This document shows positions 1 to 10,960 of a DNA stretch of 64,000 bases, piece after piece; within the stretch, counting starts at the first letter, position 1; each line of letters opens with the position of its first letter. Position numbers and translations under genes: made by a program. The DNA comes from Prochilodus magdalenae. Its lineage: Eukaryota; Chordata; Actinopteri; Characiformes; Prochilodontidae. The stretch covers positions 62,001-126,000 of the forward strand of contig JAMWET010007215.1 in the NCBI GenBank assembly GCA_024036415.1, read 5' to 3'. A model generated the notes under the pieces. That model saw nothing but the letters and a program-made list of their open reading frames with translations. It was not told the DNA's origin and searched no databases.

Positions 1-595
1 TGATGGTATGAGGTTGTATTGCTGCCTATGGCATGGGCAGCTTACGTATCATGCTGAACAGTATATGGAGGTTTTAAAAACAACATATGCTCCCATCCAG
101 ACTTTGCTTCTGTAAGTGAAGGCCTTGCATATATCACCAAGACAATAACCCACATACTGCATCCATCACAACAGCATGGCTTTGCAGAAGAAGAGTCTGG
201 ATGTGAAACCTCCCTGCAGTCCAGACCTTTAACCAATAGGCACATTATTTGACGCATCATCAAACGAAAAATCTGACAAAAAAGACCCAGGACTGTCGAG
301 CAGCTAACATAACTCCAGCAATTGGTTTCAGTTTGTCTCACTTCCCAGACCTTTTCAGGTTGTAGTTAAAAGAAGAGGTGATGCTACACAATGGTAGACA
401 TGGCCCTGTCTTTTGAGATGTGTTGCTGCCATTAAGTTCTTAATTAGTTAATCATTTTTATGAAATGGTAAAATGTCTCCCTTTCAACATCTGATATATG
501 TCTGTTCTTTTGTCAATCCAATGTGGAACCAAGAGATTTGCAAATCATTGCATTCTGTTTTTATTTACCTTTGTTTGTTATTTTACACAGTTAAT
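1..595 (+). mobile_element. Tc1-like transposon fossil, 3' half (C-terminal transposase region plus terminal repeat), cut by window edge
   Basis: Reading the plus strand gives degraded transposase C-terminal motifs. There is a run resembling 'YGxWHGQL', then 'LLP/APIQT' and 'CSPDL-PIGTLF', which corresponds to the usual '[11 protein letters not shown]' motif around the last catalytic glutamate, here mutated and interrupted by stops. After about position 395 the sequence matches the non-coding tail of a widespread fish Tc1 family ('gagatgtgttgctgccat', later 'caaatcattgcattctg'), ending near 'ttttacacag' around 592. The left part of the element lies outside the window. The family looks the same as the 5' fragment at 12339-13056. 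It is an inactive relic; the exact right border is uncertain. Confidence 0.75.
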
Positions 596-735
596 GATTG
601 TTTTTGACAAGCAATTCAATAAATGAAGAAAGGTACTCTTAAATTCTAGCACAGTACTATAAGTTAAGTTAAGTTATGTAACTAAAGAACTGAATTGAGC
701 AACAAACAAATTCTTGTGTTTTACTTCTCTCATGG

Positions 736-893
736 GGTCCACTTGATGTTTCTGTGGTTGTGTACCAAAACAATAATTTCCCCTGAGGTCCACTTGAAGT
801 TTCTGTGGTTGTGTGCCAAAACAATCTTTTCCCCAGAGGTCCACTTGATGTTTATGTGGTTGTGTACCAAAAACAAAATCTTTCCAAGACCAC
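736..893. repeat. 51-bp minisatellite, about three copies
   Basis: Three tandem units start with 'ggtccacttga' at 736, 787 and 838, so the period is exactly 51 bp. Each unit carries 'tgtggttgtgt' and 'ccaaaa'. The units differ by a few substitutions and the last one has small insertions. Because 51 is a multiple of three, the array keeps one frame open as a 17-residue repeat, but nothing else suggests a gene. Confidence 0.85.
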
Positions 894-2440
894 TTACCAA
901 CTTCCTTCTATCGCTCAGAATTAAATGAGTTGTTTTTGTTACTGTGCCTTTAAGAAATGTGTATTTAGTGATATGAGAGGATGCCTGTGTTCTGCTTAGT
1001 TAAAAATAAACGTGTAGTCTGTTATTAAAATGCTTGTTCATGCTACGTTTTTGTTAGCCTGAAACCTGTTTTCATTTTCAAGGACTCTTATGGTGCGTTG
1101 TGTACCAAGCCTCATAGTTTACTGCTAGCAGGAATGACCATGAATAGTGATATCCCACTTAAGGTTTTCTAAAACCAACTTTAATTTGTTGACTTTTGAT
1201 GCTGGTATCAATGGAAGTGAGCCCTAAACTCTATTTTAACCAAGACCTGAGCCAGTGATAAAAAGATACAGCAGAGATTAACCCAGCCTAAATGCAGTTT
1301 ACTCAGTTTTGAGTAGCTAGATTAAAAATCATCCATCAGTCCAATTCCAACAATTCCACATACTGAGGGGTGAGGGGAAAGTATACTGAGGAAATCATTA
1401 CTACAGTGTTTAAAAGAATAAAGATCTGATCTCAGGAGGTATAGACAGCATAACTCTTAGTAGTCAGACTCACTCCTGCTTCACCCTCCTCCGTCAGAAA
1501 GGCCCTTGAGCTGATTATGCTGAAAAAACACAGAATTGTAGACTAGACCCTCGTCATTGTCTCGTCAGAAGTCAACGTCTACTTCTAGATAAGCCAGAAT
1601 AAAGGATTCAGTTCCTTTGGAACCTACTCCTGATCACTTTTCGTCCGTTAGGGGGTTAATGTGAGACAGAGCACCATTTTCCCCTTCTATATTCAGTTAT
1701 CAGTAAAACTGGTGGATCAGTTATGGACCTTGTCTGGGTTCTTTGGAAAGCCCCCCATGTCACAATATATAAAGTTACAGTGGTATAATGATGGACACAG
1801 AAGTTTGACACATAAAGCCTATTTGATCCTTATACTACAAAGCTCATGCCCATCCCATCCATCAGAGTTTCAGAGCAGGCTCCAGTAAATCTTTTGCACC
1901 AGCAACCCCAAGGAGCCCTGCACTGTCTATGTGTCTTTCAGAGCGCTTATTTTCATGTTTATGTTTTTATGTTTGATTTGGCTGGAGACATTTTTAGCTC
2001 GTCAAAATAAAAAAAAAAAAGCAAGACACTACACCAACTTGGAAGTGGACTGAAAGTGTGTGGCTGTATGTGTGTCTGTGTACAAATTTGAATGAAAGGT
2101 GACTACATAAGTGAGTGCACACATTTTGGGTGGCGTAGTCGGTTTTCACAGGAAGCATCGGATTTGTTTACTTGCCCTTCTCCATCAACAGGTCTGTCTG
2201 AGACCGCTCGGAAAAGATGAACTGCGCCATGCTGCTAAATCAGTGTCGTTTGCACGTCTAGTCCAGCCAGGAGCCAGCAGGCACAAGAGAGCCATACACT
2301 CCTCACACTGCTGGTGGTACAGTTCAGAAGTGCGCAACCCTGCCAGCTCCATCCCTTTTCCCACTTCACCCACACATAAATCAACAGATTGACGGATTAA
2401 AATTTATTTATATAAGATTCAAAATTTATTAGAAAGAAGT
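894..2440. other. Intergenic stretch without recognised features
   Basis: AT-rich DNA with only short open frames and no recognised domain, repeat family or RNA gene. A short poly-A run lies near 2008-2020. I see no support for an exon. Confidence 0.5.
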
Positions 2441-3699
2441 TCCCATGTGAACTGTATGTCCAAAAGTATCAAGACAGCTAATTTGGAAATTCAGCTACTT
2501 TAACCACTTTCTGCTCACTGGCTAGAGGCCATTTCCCTGGGACAGTGGAAATTACATTAGATATTTTAAAATCATATGATCAAATAAAATATTTTTTCCT
2601 GTTGCTCTGATATCAGGTGAACTATGATACTGAGGCTCTCTGTATATGAAACTCTGTGTGGAGCTGCTAGTGAACAATAAGTAGTGAATAGGGAGGTGTA
2701 AGAACTCTAAACCTAATTGATTATATGGAGTTATATTGATGAAAATCCAACTCTCTTCCAGTTTTGACATTCATGCACATTTCCATTGAAATACATTAAA
2801 TCACTGAACCTCTAATACTGTATTGCATTTTAGGGCTACTGTGAAAAAAGTTTATGATGCCACCTTTGCTAACACAGGCGATCAGTTGTGCAAACACGCT
2901 TGTATGATCTCCATGGGGAAGCACTGCCAAAAGACTGGGCTGCTTTTGGTGCTGATGGTCACCTTGTCTAATTCCAAGCGTTTGGTAGAGATGTATGAAG
3001 AAGCAGCGATGGAGCACCCTCCGCTAACTTTGAGATTAGCTTTAAGATTAATGATTTGTGTTCCTGAACTTACCATCTTGTGGCTGGATACAACCAAATC
3101 CTCAGAGCAATGTTCTAACATCTTGTGTTGGATAAACGTTTGTATAGAGGCAAATTTACAGAAACCTTTTTACTTCAATGAATGTTTTTATATAGGTATA
3201 TTCTCAGCAAAGTGTTTTAAAAACAGATTTGCCTAAATAATTATTTGCCAGCTTTATTTTTAGAATTGATTGTTACAAAACATGTTGAAACTCTTTTTGG
3301 CTGTGAATTCTCTGCATTACTCAAACAGCTAAAAACATGTGTGGTGGCTTCTGTGTGCACTGTAGCAAAAAGGTCACTGCCATTCTTAGAGGCACTGCAC
3401 ATAGCCTAGAGGATACCCACCACAAGTTTAAACCATCATTATACCATTCTCGAATGACCACAATTCGCATAGAGTGAATATACATTTTATAAAAGCTTGC
3501 AACCTTGTAATATCATAGCTGTCCAAAAAAAATTGAGCCCAGCAGTTGTCGTTTACATTGTGTGAATATTGCATGATAAATGGACCAACAGAAAATGGCT
3601 TGAAATGACTTGAAAATGGCTAAATTGGTTGGAAAAAAGTAAAAAAATCTGGTTCTGCTGATTTACATTAAAGTTGAATTAGGTTTAGGTTTATTTATT
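2441..3699. other. Intergenic stretch, possibly old repeat debris
   Basis: The sequence begins with 'tgtccaaaagtatcaagaca' near 2458, which resembles the ends of some fish Tc1/MITE elements. A 137-codon plus-strand open frame (2823-3236) overlaps a 79-codon minus-strand frame. Neither shows a domain, and codon content does not look selected. No family can be named with confidence. Confidence 0.35.
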
Positions 3700-4468
3700 A
3701 ATATTTGCTTTCACACCAACGGGATTTAACTACGCAAATAATAAGAGCCTCCCATTGGATTACTGCATGAGTGATTATGTTTCTACTGGCAACAAGTTAT
3801 TTAACCCTAACTGATGCAGTGAGTAGCTTTTCATTTTGTTAAACAACCAGATTAGTCAGATTATAGACATGCATTAAGCAGAGAAAACCCTTTAAGGAGA
3901 TTACTACTAAATTTGAGTTAAGAACTGTCTAACGCATTATTAAAAAGCAGGAGGACAGTGGAAAAGCATCATCTTTGAGGAAGGAATGTGGTCGGAAAAA
4001 AATACTGAATAAGCGTGATCAGCGATCACTTAACCATTTGGTCAAATCAAATCACAGAAAAAAAACAACAGAAGAACCTGGTAATTCCATCAATGGATTT
4101 TTTCTTCGCTGATGGCACAGGCATATTCTAATATGACAATGCCAGGATTCATTGGGCTCAAATTTGTTAAATAGTGGCTCAGGGACCATGAAACTTCATT
4201 TTCACACATGGATTGGCCACCACAGAGTCCAGACCTGAACCCCATTGAGAATCTTTGGGATGTGCTGGAGAAGAAGCACAGTGGTCCAAATCTCCCATCA
4301 TCAATACAGATCTTGGGGAATAATTAATGCAACTCTGGACAAATAAACGTTGTGACATTGCAGAAGCATTGCAGAAGACGATACCACAGCAAATGCGTTC
4401 CGTGATCAAAGCTAGGCGGTCCCACAAAATATTAGAGTGTATGACCTTTTTTTGACCAGGCAGTGTAT
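3700..4468 (+). mobile_element. Tc1-like transposon fossil (second family), internally deleted
   Basis: The 5' non-coding part is recognisable from about 3700 and the helix-turn-helix coding part from about 3896 ('gaggaaggaatgtggtcgg', 'gcgatcacttaa'). The frame jumps near 4075-4085 directly into the C-terminal third: 'VIPSMDFFFADGT', '[20 protein letters not shown]' (4207-4266) and a degraded tail. The middle, including the first catalytic aspartate region, is missing. The motif 'NPIENLW' holds the last DDE-type glutamate. The right end is 'gaccaggcagtg' before TA. Stops in the tail confirm it is dead. The left border may lie further left, near 3520. Confidence 0.75.
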
Positions 4469-4690
4469 ACATATGGCTGTTTTCAAAGTATCTCTACTGC
4501 AAATACACACTGCAGGTTTTCCTCTACCTCTACATAAGCTATAAAAAATAAATATCAGCTATAAAATAAATAAAAAAGTCTATAATTTGTAGTAAGATAC
4601 AATTTATATCTAGTGACCTCTGAAAAACCAGGGCACTCCATCACTGTGATGTTGTAATTGCTTCATCATTGGCGGATGTGTTTAACACTA

Positions 4691-4897
4691 CAGTGGGGAA
4701 AATAAGTATTTAGTCAGTCACCAATTGTGCAAGTTGTCCCACTTAAAAAGATGAGAGAGGCCTGTAATTGACATCATAGGTAGACCTCAACTATGAGAGA
4801 CAAAATGTGGAAAAAAATTGAGAAAGTCATTTTGTCTGATTTTTAAAGAATTTATTTGCAAATAATGGTGGAAAATAAGTATTTGGTCAATAACAAA
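4691..4897 (+). repeat. Left terminal inverted repeat of copy 1
   Basis: This 207-bp arm is the inverse of 6088-6294. The outer direct repeat is at its start and the inner one ('ggaaaataagtatttggtca') around 4870-4889. These are expected transposase binding sites in the IR/DR class. Confidence 0.9.
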
Positions 4898-5004
4898 CAA
4901 GCAAGATTTCTGGCTGTCACAGACCTGTAACTTCTTTTTTAAGAGGCTCCTCTTTCCCCCACTCATTACCTGTATTAATGGCACCTGTTTGAAGTCGTTA
5001 ACAG

Positions 5005-5010
5005 TATAAA
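5005..5010 (+). promoter_or_regulatory. TATA box of the transposase gene
   Basis: 'tataaa' lies 46 bp before the transposase ATG at 5056, in the short leader between left repeat and coding region. The same motif is kept in copy 2. Spacing fits a short transcript leader; promoter function is inferred. Confidence 0.5.
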
Positions 5011-5055
5011 AGACACCTGCCTACAACCTCAAACACTCACACTCCAAACTCCACT

Positions 5056-6079
5056 ATGGTGAAGACGAAAGAGCTGTCGGAGGACACCAGAAACCGAATT
5101 GTAGACCTGCACCAGGCTGGGAAGACTGAATCTGCAATAGGCAAGCAGCTTGATGTGAAGAAATCTACTGTGGGAGCAATAATCAGAAAATGGAAGACCT
5201 ACAAGACCACTACTAATCTCCCTCGATCTGGGGCTCCACGCAAGATCTCAGCCCGTGGGGTCAAAATGATCACAAGAACGGTAAGGAAAAATCCCAGAAC
5301 CACAAGGGGGGATCTAGTGAATGACCTGCAGGAAGCTGGGACCAACGTTACAAAGGCTACCATCAGCAACACACTACGACGCCAGGGACTCAGATCTTGC
5401 AGTGCCAGACGTGTCCCCCTGCTTAAGCCAGTCCATATCCAGGCACGTCTGAAGTTTGCTAGAGAGCATTTGGATGTTCCAGAAGAGTATTGGGAGAATG
5501 TCATATGGTCAGATGAAACCAAAGTAGAACTATATTGGTAAAAACACAACTCGTCGTGTTTGGAGGAAAGTGAATGCGGAGTTGCATCCAAAGAACACCA
5601 TACCAACTGTGAAGCATGGGGGTGGCAACATCATGCTTTGGGGCTGTTTCTCTGCAAAGGGACCAGGACGACTGGTCCGTGTACATGAAAGAATGAATGG
5701 GGCCATGTATTGTGAGATTTTGGGTGCAAACCTCCTTCCATCAGCAAGGGCAATGAAGATGAAACGTGGCTGGGTCTTTCAGCATGACAATGATCCCAAG
5801 CACACTGCCAGGGCAACAAAGGAGTGGCTTCGTAAGAAACATTTCAAAGTCCTGGAGTGGCCTAGCCAGTCTCCCGATCTCAACCCCATCGAAAACCTTT
5901 GGAGGGAGTTGAAAGTCCGTGTTGCCCGCCGACAGCCCCAAAACATCACTGCTCTAGAGGAGATCTGCATGGAGGAATGGGCCAACATACCAGCAACAGT
6001 GTGTGCCAACCTTGTGAAGACTTACAGAAAACGTTTGACCTCTGTCATTGCCAACAAAGGATATACAACAAAGTATTGA
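5056..6079 (+). pseudogene. Tc1-like transposase, frameshifted by one base
   Basis: The ancestral product would be a 340-residue DD34E cut-and-paste transposase, the standard length for teleost Tc1 proteins. The N-terminal part (5056-5541) carries a paired-like helix-turn-helix DNA-binding region ('[20 protein letters not shown]', then '[13 protein letters not shown]') followed by a second basic HTH. The catalytic motifs are 'IWSDETK' (D153), 'QHDNDPKH' (D244) and 'NPIENLW' (E279), counted through the break; 34 residues separate the last two. An extra base at about 5534, seen by comparison with copy 2, turns the frame into a premature TAA right after residue 161. The remainder (5570-6079) stays open to the normal stop. 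Apart from this one break the coding region looks intact, so it could be a young copy of an active family. Confidence 0.92.
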
Positions 6080-6087
6080 GATGAACT

Positions 6088-6294
6088 TTTGTTATTGACC
6101 AAATACTTATTTTCCACCATTATTTGCAAATAAATTCTTTAAAAATCAGACAAAATGACTTTCTCAATTTTTTTCCACATTTTGTCTCTCATAGTTGAGG
6201 TCTACCTATGATGTCAATTACAGGCCTCTCTCATCTTTTTAAGTGGGACAACTTGCACAATTGGTGACTGACTAAATACTTATTTTCCCCACTG
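6088..6294 (-). repeat. Right terminal inverted repeat of copy 1
   Basis: Inverse of 4691-4897, same length of 207 bp, including both direct-repeat binding motifs. It starts just after the transposase stop codon. Confidence 0.9.
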
Positions 6295-6296
6295 TA

Positions 6297-7677
6297 TATG
6301 GAACACTGGGACAGATACTACATGGGATCTTCTTTAGGAAACATTTACATTTACATTTAACTGTACACTAGTGACAGCATGACATTGATTTTACTTAAGC
6401 TCATAGAACTCAGATGTGCACTGTTCTGGCTGTCTGTTATAGTCATGAGTCGTTTGCTTCAGCATGGCTGAGCTACTTTCAACTGGCATTACTCTATCCT
6501 ACATCTCTCTTTCTTTTTCTCTCTCTTTCTCAGCTGCAGGCAGTGTCTTTGTGGTTCTTGTCAATTTGGTTGTCGAGGAGATTGTGAGTAAGGTGATGGA
6601 GACACAGAGCAGAAGATTTACGGCAGCAGGAGCTGACCAGGTTAAACAAAAGAGAGCATTTCTCAGGCACGGTTGTGCCAGTGGGTCAGATCAGATTAGA
6701 TAGCTGATTTATGGTGGCTAAGGAGCCAGAGGCAGAAGTGAGGTGCAACAGACTTCAGAGGTCTAAAATAATTCAGCCTACTGTCATGGGAGCCGTCCCT
6801 GGTAGCACAGGGGCATGCAATGCGTATTCCGTATTTAATTTTAACTCATTCAAGCTTATTAGTTTGTTATCAATATTCTGATTTATTATCCTGTTCTATT
6901 ACATTTCCCAATAACTATTATGACACTTACATGCACTTTATGCAGTATAGGGCCCACATACCCATTCCTGGGTTAAAGGGCAGCAACTTGAAACTATGTA
7001 AATATGGTAGCAATGTATAGCAATATTCCATTTTTTGGAAGACATTTGTAAATGTTTGTGGTACCTGATTCCACAGGTCACAGTTAATGAGCTACCCTGA
7101 ATAGGAATCTACAGAGATTTACAGAACAGGTCACAGAGTATTCAAAATTCACCTCCCATTAGCTCATCACTTTCCATTTCCCATACTTTAGCTGGAACTG
7201 CACACTTGTAATGCGTCTCTACTTGGGTCTGATCTCAGATTGGATGTTATATTCATTCCCTTGGGGTGAAGACATTCCTAAACATTCCAGGACACAGGCT
7301 CATTCCTCGCCGCACAGATAACACTGGAGTGCGGAGCAGCTGACCCTGCTGCCGCACCCTGTCCGGACACACTGTCTCCATGTCCAGAGGAGCCAGGGTG
7401 CTCACCCCTGAGCTCTGACTCATGATGCATGTGGCCATGGTGCCCCCAGGATGTGGTAATGCGGTCATTGTGCTGGAATTTATTCTGGCCTCTTCCCAGT
7501 TCTGCTTCCTGGAAACGACAGCAACCGTTCCAACTCTTCAACTACCAGGTGTGTGCCAGGCCCTGGACATGTGAAAATGGCTGCACTGCAAAACAGTATT
7601 CAACATTTACAGTCAGGTGATTATTTCTATTTGTTCTGTTGTAATCCAGTTTAATATACAGTAATAAAGTCTTGTTT

Positions 7678-7685
<8 letters not shown>
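6297..7685. other. Intergenic stretch; one orphan exon-like signal and a GC-richer block
   Basis: No gene is recognised. A pyrimidine-rich tract ending in 'cag' at 6531-6533 precedes 50 bp and a good donor ('gtgagtaag' at 6584), but no homology supports an exon. Positions about 7260-7550 are richer in GC than their surroundings and include 'tgactcatga' (AP-1-like); their role is unknown. Confidence 0.4.

Positions 7686-7748
<63 letters not shown>
7686..7748. repeat. (TA)n microsatellite
   Basis: An uninterrupted run of about 31 TA units, followed by a short mixed TG/TA tail. The open frames made of repeated Ile-Tyr in this place are artefacts of the repeat. Confidence 0.97.
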
Positions 7749-7753
<5 letters not shown>

Positions 7754-8139
7754 GTATATACATATATATTGTGTGCGACATACCATGACATACAAGTTTA
7801 TGTTTGACATCTGTCTAAAGCCCCCCCCCCCTTTATTTTTTTGCAAAGGCTCAAAGGCGTTATAAGTGACTTTACCTTTCTGCAAAATCCAAGTGCTGAC
7901 AGCAGCTTTGGCTGGCCAGTGACAGAGTGCTTTGAGAAAATAAAGAGCCCATCAGCACACTGGCTTCTGACTGCTAGCATAAGACTGTTCCTACTTTATG
8001 CAGAGGTGTTGAGTGCCTGAGACAAAGTGCACAGACAGTAGGTAATATCCAGTGTGTAGTCTTTGTAGTATCTCTGTAGCTAGGCTAAATATGTGGCTTT
8101 ATCACACTGGAAAAAATATGCTGTTCCTGACCAGTGTCA

Positions 8140-8745
8140 TAAAAAGCATTTGTTAAAATGAAGCATTTTCAATTTTCAGTATCACCCAGCATAGTTCGTC
8201 TTGGTAATATGTTTTAATAGCTGGTAACATCTTCTATAAATATCATCTCTACAAGAACCTGTGAACACATTATAAATAATTAATAAGGCATCATAGACAT
8301 TACATATAATAGCCATGTTCATCATGCATCATGAATTGTTAACATAATGTATTATAAAAAGTGTTCATAATACATTTTAATAGTTTAAAAGTCGTCTTTG
8401 TTTGAGGTTGGCATCTGAAAACTCAGAACTCGAACCTTAAAGACTTGGCATGTGTTTTTGGAAAAGCCATGGGGTAAATAAACTTTTTAATACCACTTTA
8501 CACTTTGAAAGCTGGGATTGACGTGTTTGGCACTAACAATAATAACAATGATTAATAACGTTATTAACACTACTTATAATGCATAATGTTAACAATTCAT
8601 ACTACATAGGAAAGATGGCAATAATGTTAAAATTCTTTTTCAGAAATATTTATATCTGTGTTTAAAATTCCTTATGAATGCATTATAACATGTTATGAAT
8701 GTGTTTACAAATGTGCTTAGACATATTATAAAAAAGTGTTACCGA
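8140..8745. repeat. AT-rich MITE-like repeat
   Basis: The block is full of palindromic words such as 'attataa', 'ttaacataatgtatta' and 'cattataacatgttatgaat', and ends in 'aaaaaagtgttacc' near 8744. This composition is typical of short non-coding DNA transposons common in fish. Borders and family are uncertain and there is no coding content. Confidence 0.5.
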
Positions 8746-8840
8746 TAGACATGCAGTGGACTGAATATGTTTGCTTGTGCAAGAATTCTGTGAGGTCTGG
8801 CGGACATTTGAAATCCACAGATTAAATTTTTCAGTCACTG

Positions 8841-9293
8841 AAAGTCATTCAGAGTGGTTTGATGAAATGGTTTATTGTGGGGAAACTTGCTGACTCAGGT
8901 TTTTGTACAATGGTGGTAATGGGAACCAAGGGTCATGTTTTGTAGTACACAAGTACTATCCAAAACCGCCAGTGAACCTACATGTGTCTTCTGTTTTGTG
9001 TCTTCATGTGACTGAAAAAAAAGTGTTCTTTGGGGGGCATATCAAATTGCAATGCCCTACATGTGTCTAAAACACTTTAAGCCAAAACTTTCTAACTATC
9101 TAACAACATAGTGTCAGGCATTGGGCAGCGTGTTCATAACGATTTTGTATAATAACTTGGAGTTGTAGCTTTTAGAGGCATTAAACGCTTCAGACGTCTG
9201 GTTCCCATTACCATCACTGTGAGTGATTCTCTCTTAGGCTTTTAAGTGTCTTTAGAAAAGAGCGTTTCACGCCAAACCACTCTGAATGACTTT
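8841..9293. mobile_element. Palindromic non-autonomous DNA transposon (MITE), 453 bp
   Basis: The first 20 bases (8841-8860, 'aaagtcattcagagtggttt') are the exact reverse complement of the last 20 (9274-9293). Inside, 'tggtaatgggaacca' at 8914-8928 is repeated in inverse at 9199-9213, again perfectly over 15 bp. No protein is encoded. I could not identify a clear target-site duplication, so the superfamily is not assigned. Confidence 0.75.
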
Positions 9294-9314
9294 GTTTACA
9301 TCCTAACCATTAAG

Positions 9315-9552
9315 TTGGTGGTTGGTGTAGCTCACCACTAGATGTAGATAACACAACTACCCGCCAGGGAGCCACCACCACATGTGGGAGACAGGGGTTC
9401 GAATCTCGGTTTGGGTAAGTATAATGTGCTACACCGGTAAGAGTCTTTGGGCAAGACTCCTACCACTTTACTGGCCTACCTGTAATTATTACCCAGATTA
9501 ACCTAGTAAGTAGCTCTGGATAAGAGCCTCAGCTAAATGCCGTAAACGTAAG
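9315..9552 (+). mobile_element. tRNA-derived SINE
   Basis: The head carries an A-box-like 'tggtgtagctcacc' near 9322 and a B box 'ggttcgaatc' at 9396-9405, the internal RNA polymerase III promoter of tRNA-derived SINEs. The tail 'ctctggataagagcctcagc' followed by 'taaatgccgtaaacgta' matches, in inverse, the repeat at 28837-29049. It is non-autonomous and would depend on a LINE for movement. Confidence 0.75.
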
Positions 9553-10339
9553 TTTTTAAAATATTGGGAACTCCCCTTTACTTTTAAGGTTGAAACCAAA
9601 ATAGCAATGTAAAGGAATCTGTCCATTAAGGAACAGACCAGTTTAGTTTACAGGATCATCCATAACTGTTATTATATCTACAGTTTCAATACAGAGTAAT
9701 ACAGGGTAATGCACTGGTACATTTTTATTATGGGAGGGCATGAACAGTATAATAATCAGACATCATTCTGTCATCCTTAATGAGAGACATTGTGCAGGAG
9801 CCATGCTGGTCAGAGGGTTTGGTTTTGAGTCATATTTGGGACATTTGTGTTTTCTCACGCTAAATGCTTGCAGTGTGACATCATGACATGGTGTTATAAT
9901 GCTGCCAGAGAAGTGATGCCAGTGAAGGTTTCAGAAACACTCCATGACAAAAACCAGGACTGTAAATTGAGTAGCAGTTGGTGGTGTTGGATTTTTATAA
10001 AAAAAATAATAAATAAATAATAATAATAATAATGAATACAGTTTCTGAAAAGGTTGTTTCATCACTAAAGTGGCAACAGGTAATGTTCTTATGTGGTTCT
10101 TTTAATTTCCCGTATATCTAGCCAAATAGCCAATACATATTTGGTGCTGAAACTTTGCTGTAGTTTTGCTAATGTAGCTAATTAGAACATTCTAAAACCA
10201 GTATAGACGAGCATTGCTGGACACTAGCAAAACAAGTATATGTTGTGTTTAAATGGCCATGCTGTGGTGACCAGCTAAACCAGCATCAGTCCAGGATAAA
10301 CCAGTATAGACCATAGACCAAAACATAGGAGTCCCCTGT
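9553..10339. other. Intergenic stretch without recognised features
   Basis: AT-rich sequence with a short (AAT)n-like run near 10000-10034. No exon, RNA gene or repeat family recognised. Confidence 0.45.
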
Positions 10340-10765
10340 GACTGAAACGTACCTAGTATCGTGTGATTCGATTTGGCATGGACTAGAGAAGTTTTTGGAT
10401 GTAGGCCACATCAATGTTCAGCCACTCCTGCATTGATGAATTGCGCAGTTGGACTAGATTTGGTAGATGCCTTCCCAGGCACAATTCTGAGGAGATTTTC
10501 TGTAGACTTGTGACCATATGCTTTGATATACTTCGATACACCTTCTTTTGTTTATAATTCACAAAATTCACACCTTCTTTGTGGTTTTGTTTGCATTGTT
10601 TGCTGATCACAGACATATGAAACATTTTAATTTACTCTGGGTACACCTATGAATTCAGCTGCTTCCTTTACACTATGGCCTTTGGTACGCCCAAATGCAA
10701 TCACTCCATTTTACTAATCGTTAATGTCTGCTTTGCAACCCATTTTCCACACATTGAACGAGACA
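10340..10765 (-). mobile_element. Tc1-like transposon fossil (third family), internally deleted
   Basis: On the minus strand, translation from about 10745 downward gives a degraded N-terminal Tc1 transposase helix-turn-helix: a 'MGCKADIND' start, then 'VKEAAEFIGVPRV' with frame breaks. It jumps, without the central catalytic part, to a C-terminal piece 'QEWLNIDVAYIQKLL' (around 10384-10435) like the end of Tc1 transposases. The DDE residues are absent. Assignment rests on motif recognition rather than on intact terminal repeats. Confidence 0.55.
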
Positions 10766-10960
10766 ATCACTGTAGTAGAAAAAAACACAAAACAAAAAAA
10801 AAAAAACTGTGGTAGCACCCTTTATGAAACCTGAATTGTATCTGTACCTATACATCTTATACAGCGCTAAAGAAGGCAAGTTTGGATACTTAGCTCATCT
10901 TGGTCTAATGACTGCTTTTCGGGGAGTTTATTAGTATAAACCCTGAATTTTGACCATTAA

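Larger units (their letters stand above)
4691..6294 (+). mobile_element. Nearly complete Tc1/mariner-type transposon, copy 1 (1604 bp, IR/DR type)
   Basis: The element begins 'cagtggggaaaataag' at 4691 and ends with its reverse complement at 6294, flanked on both sides by TA (4689-4690 and 6295-6296), the Tc1/mariner target duplication. The terminal inverted repeats are 207 bp (4691-4897 and 6088-6294) and nearly perfect. Each repeat holds an outer and an inner direct repeat built on 'gaaaataagtattt', the IR/DR layout of teleost Tc1 elements. Between them lies one transposase reading frame (5056-6079) broken by one extra base. A second, more decayed copy in opposite orientation is at 19934-21436. 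High identity between the inverted repeats suggests fairly recent insertion. Confidence 0.95.

Noticed and set aside
2823..3236. 137-codon plus-strand open frame
   Set aside because: No domain, overlapped by an opposing open frame, lies in probable repeat debris and lacks splice or promoter support.
7613..7885. Frames with long Ile-Tyr repeats
   Set aside because: Direct translation of the (TA)n microsatellite; same for 37353-37655, 42828-43092 and 55807-56058.
9315..9552. tRNA gene suggested by A and B boxes
   Set aside because: The head cannot be folded into a full cloverleaf by eye and continues into a repeat tail; a tRNA-derived SINE explains it better.
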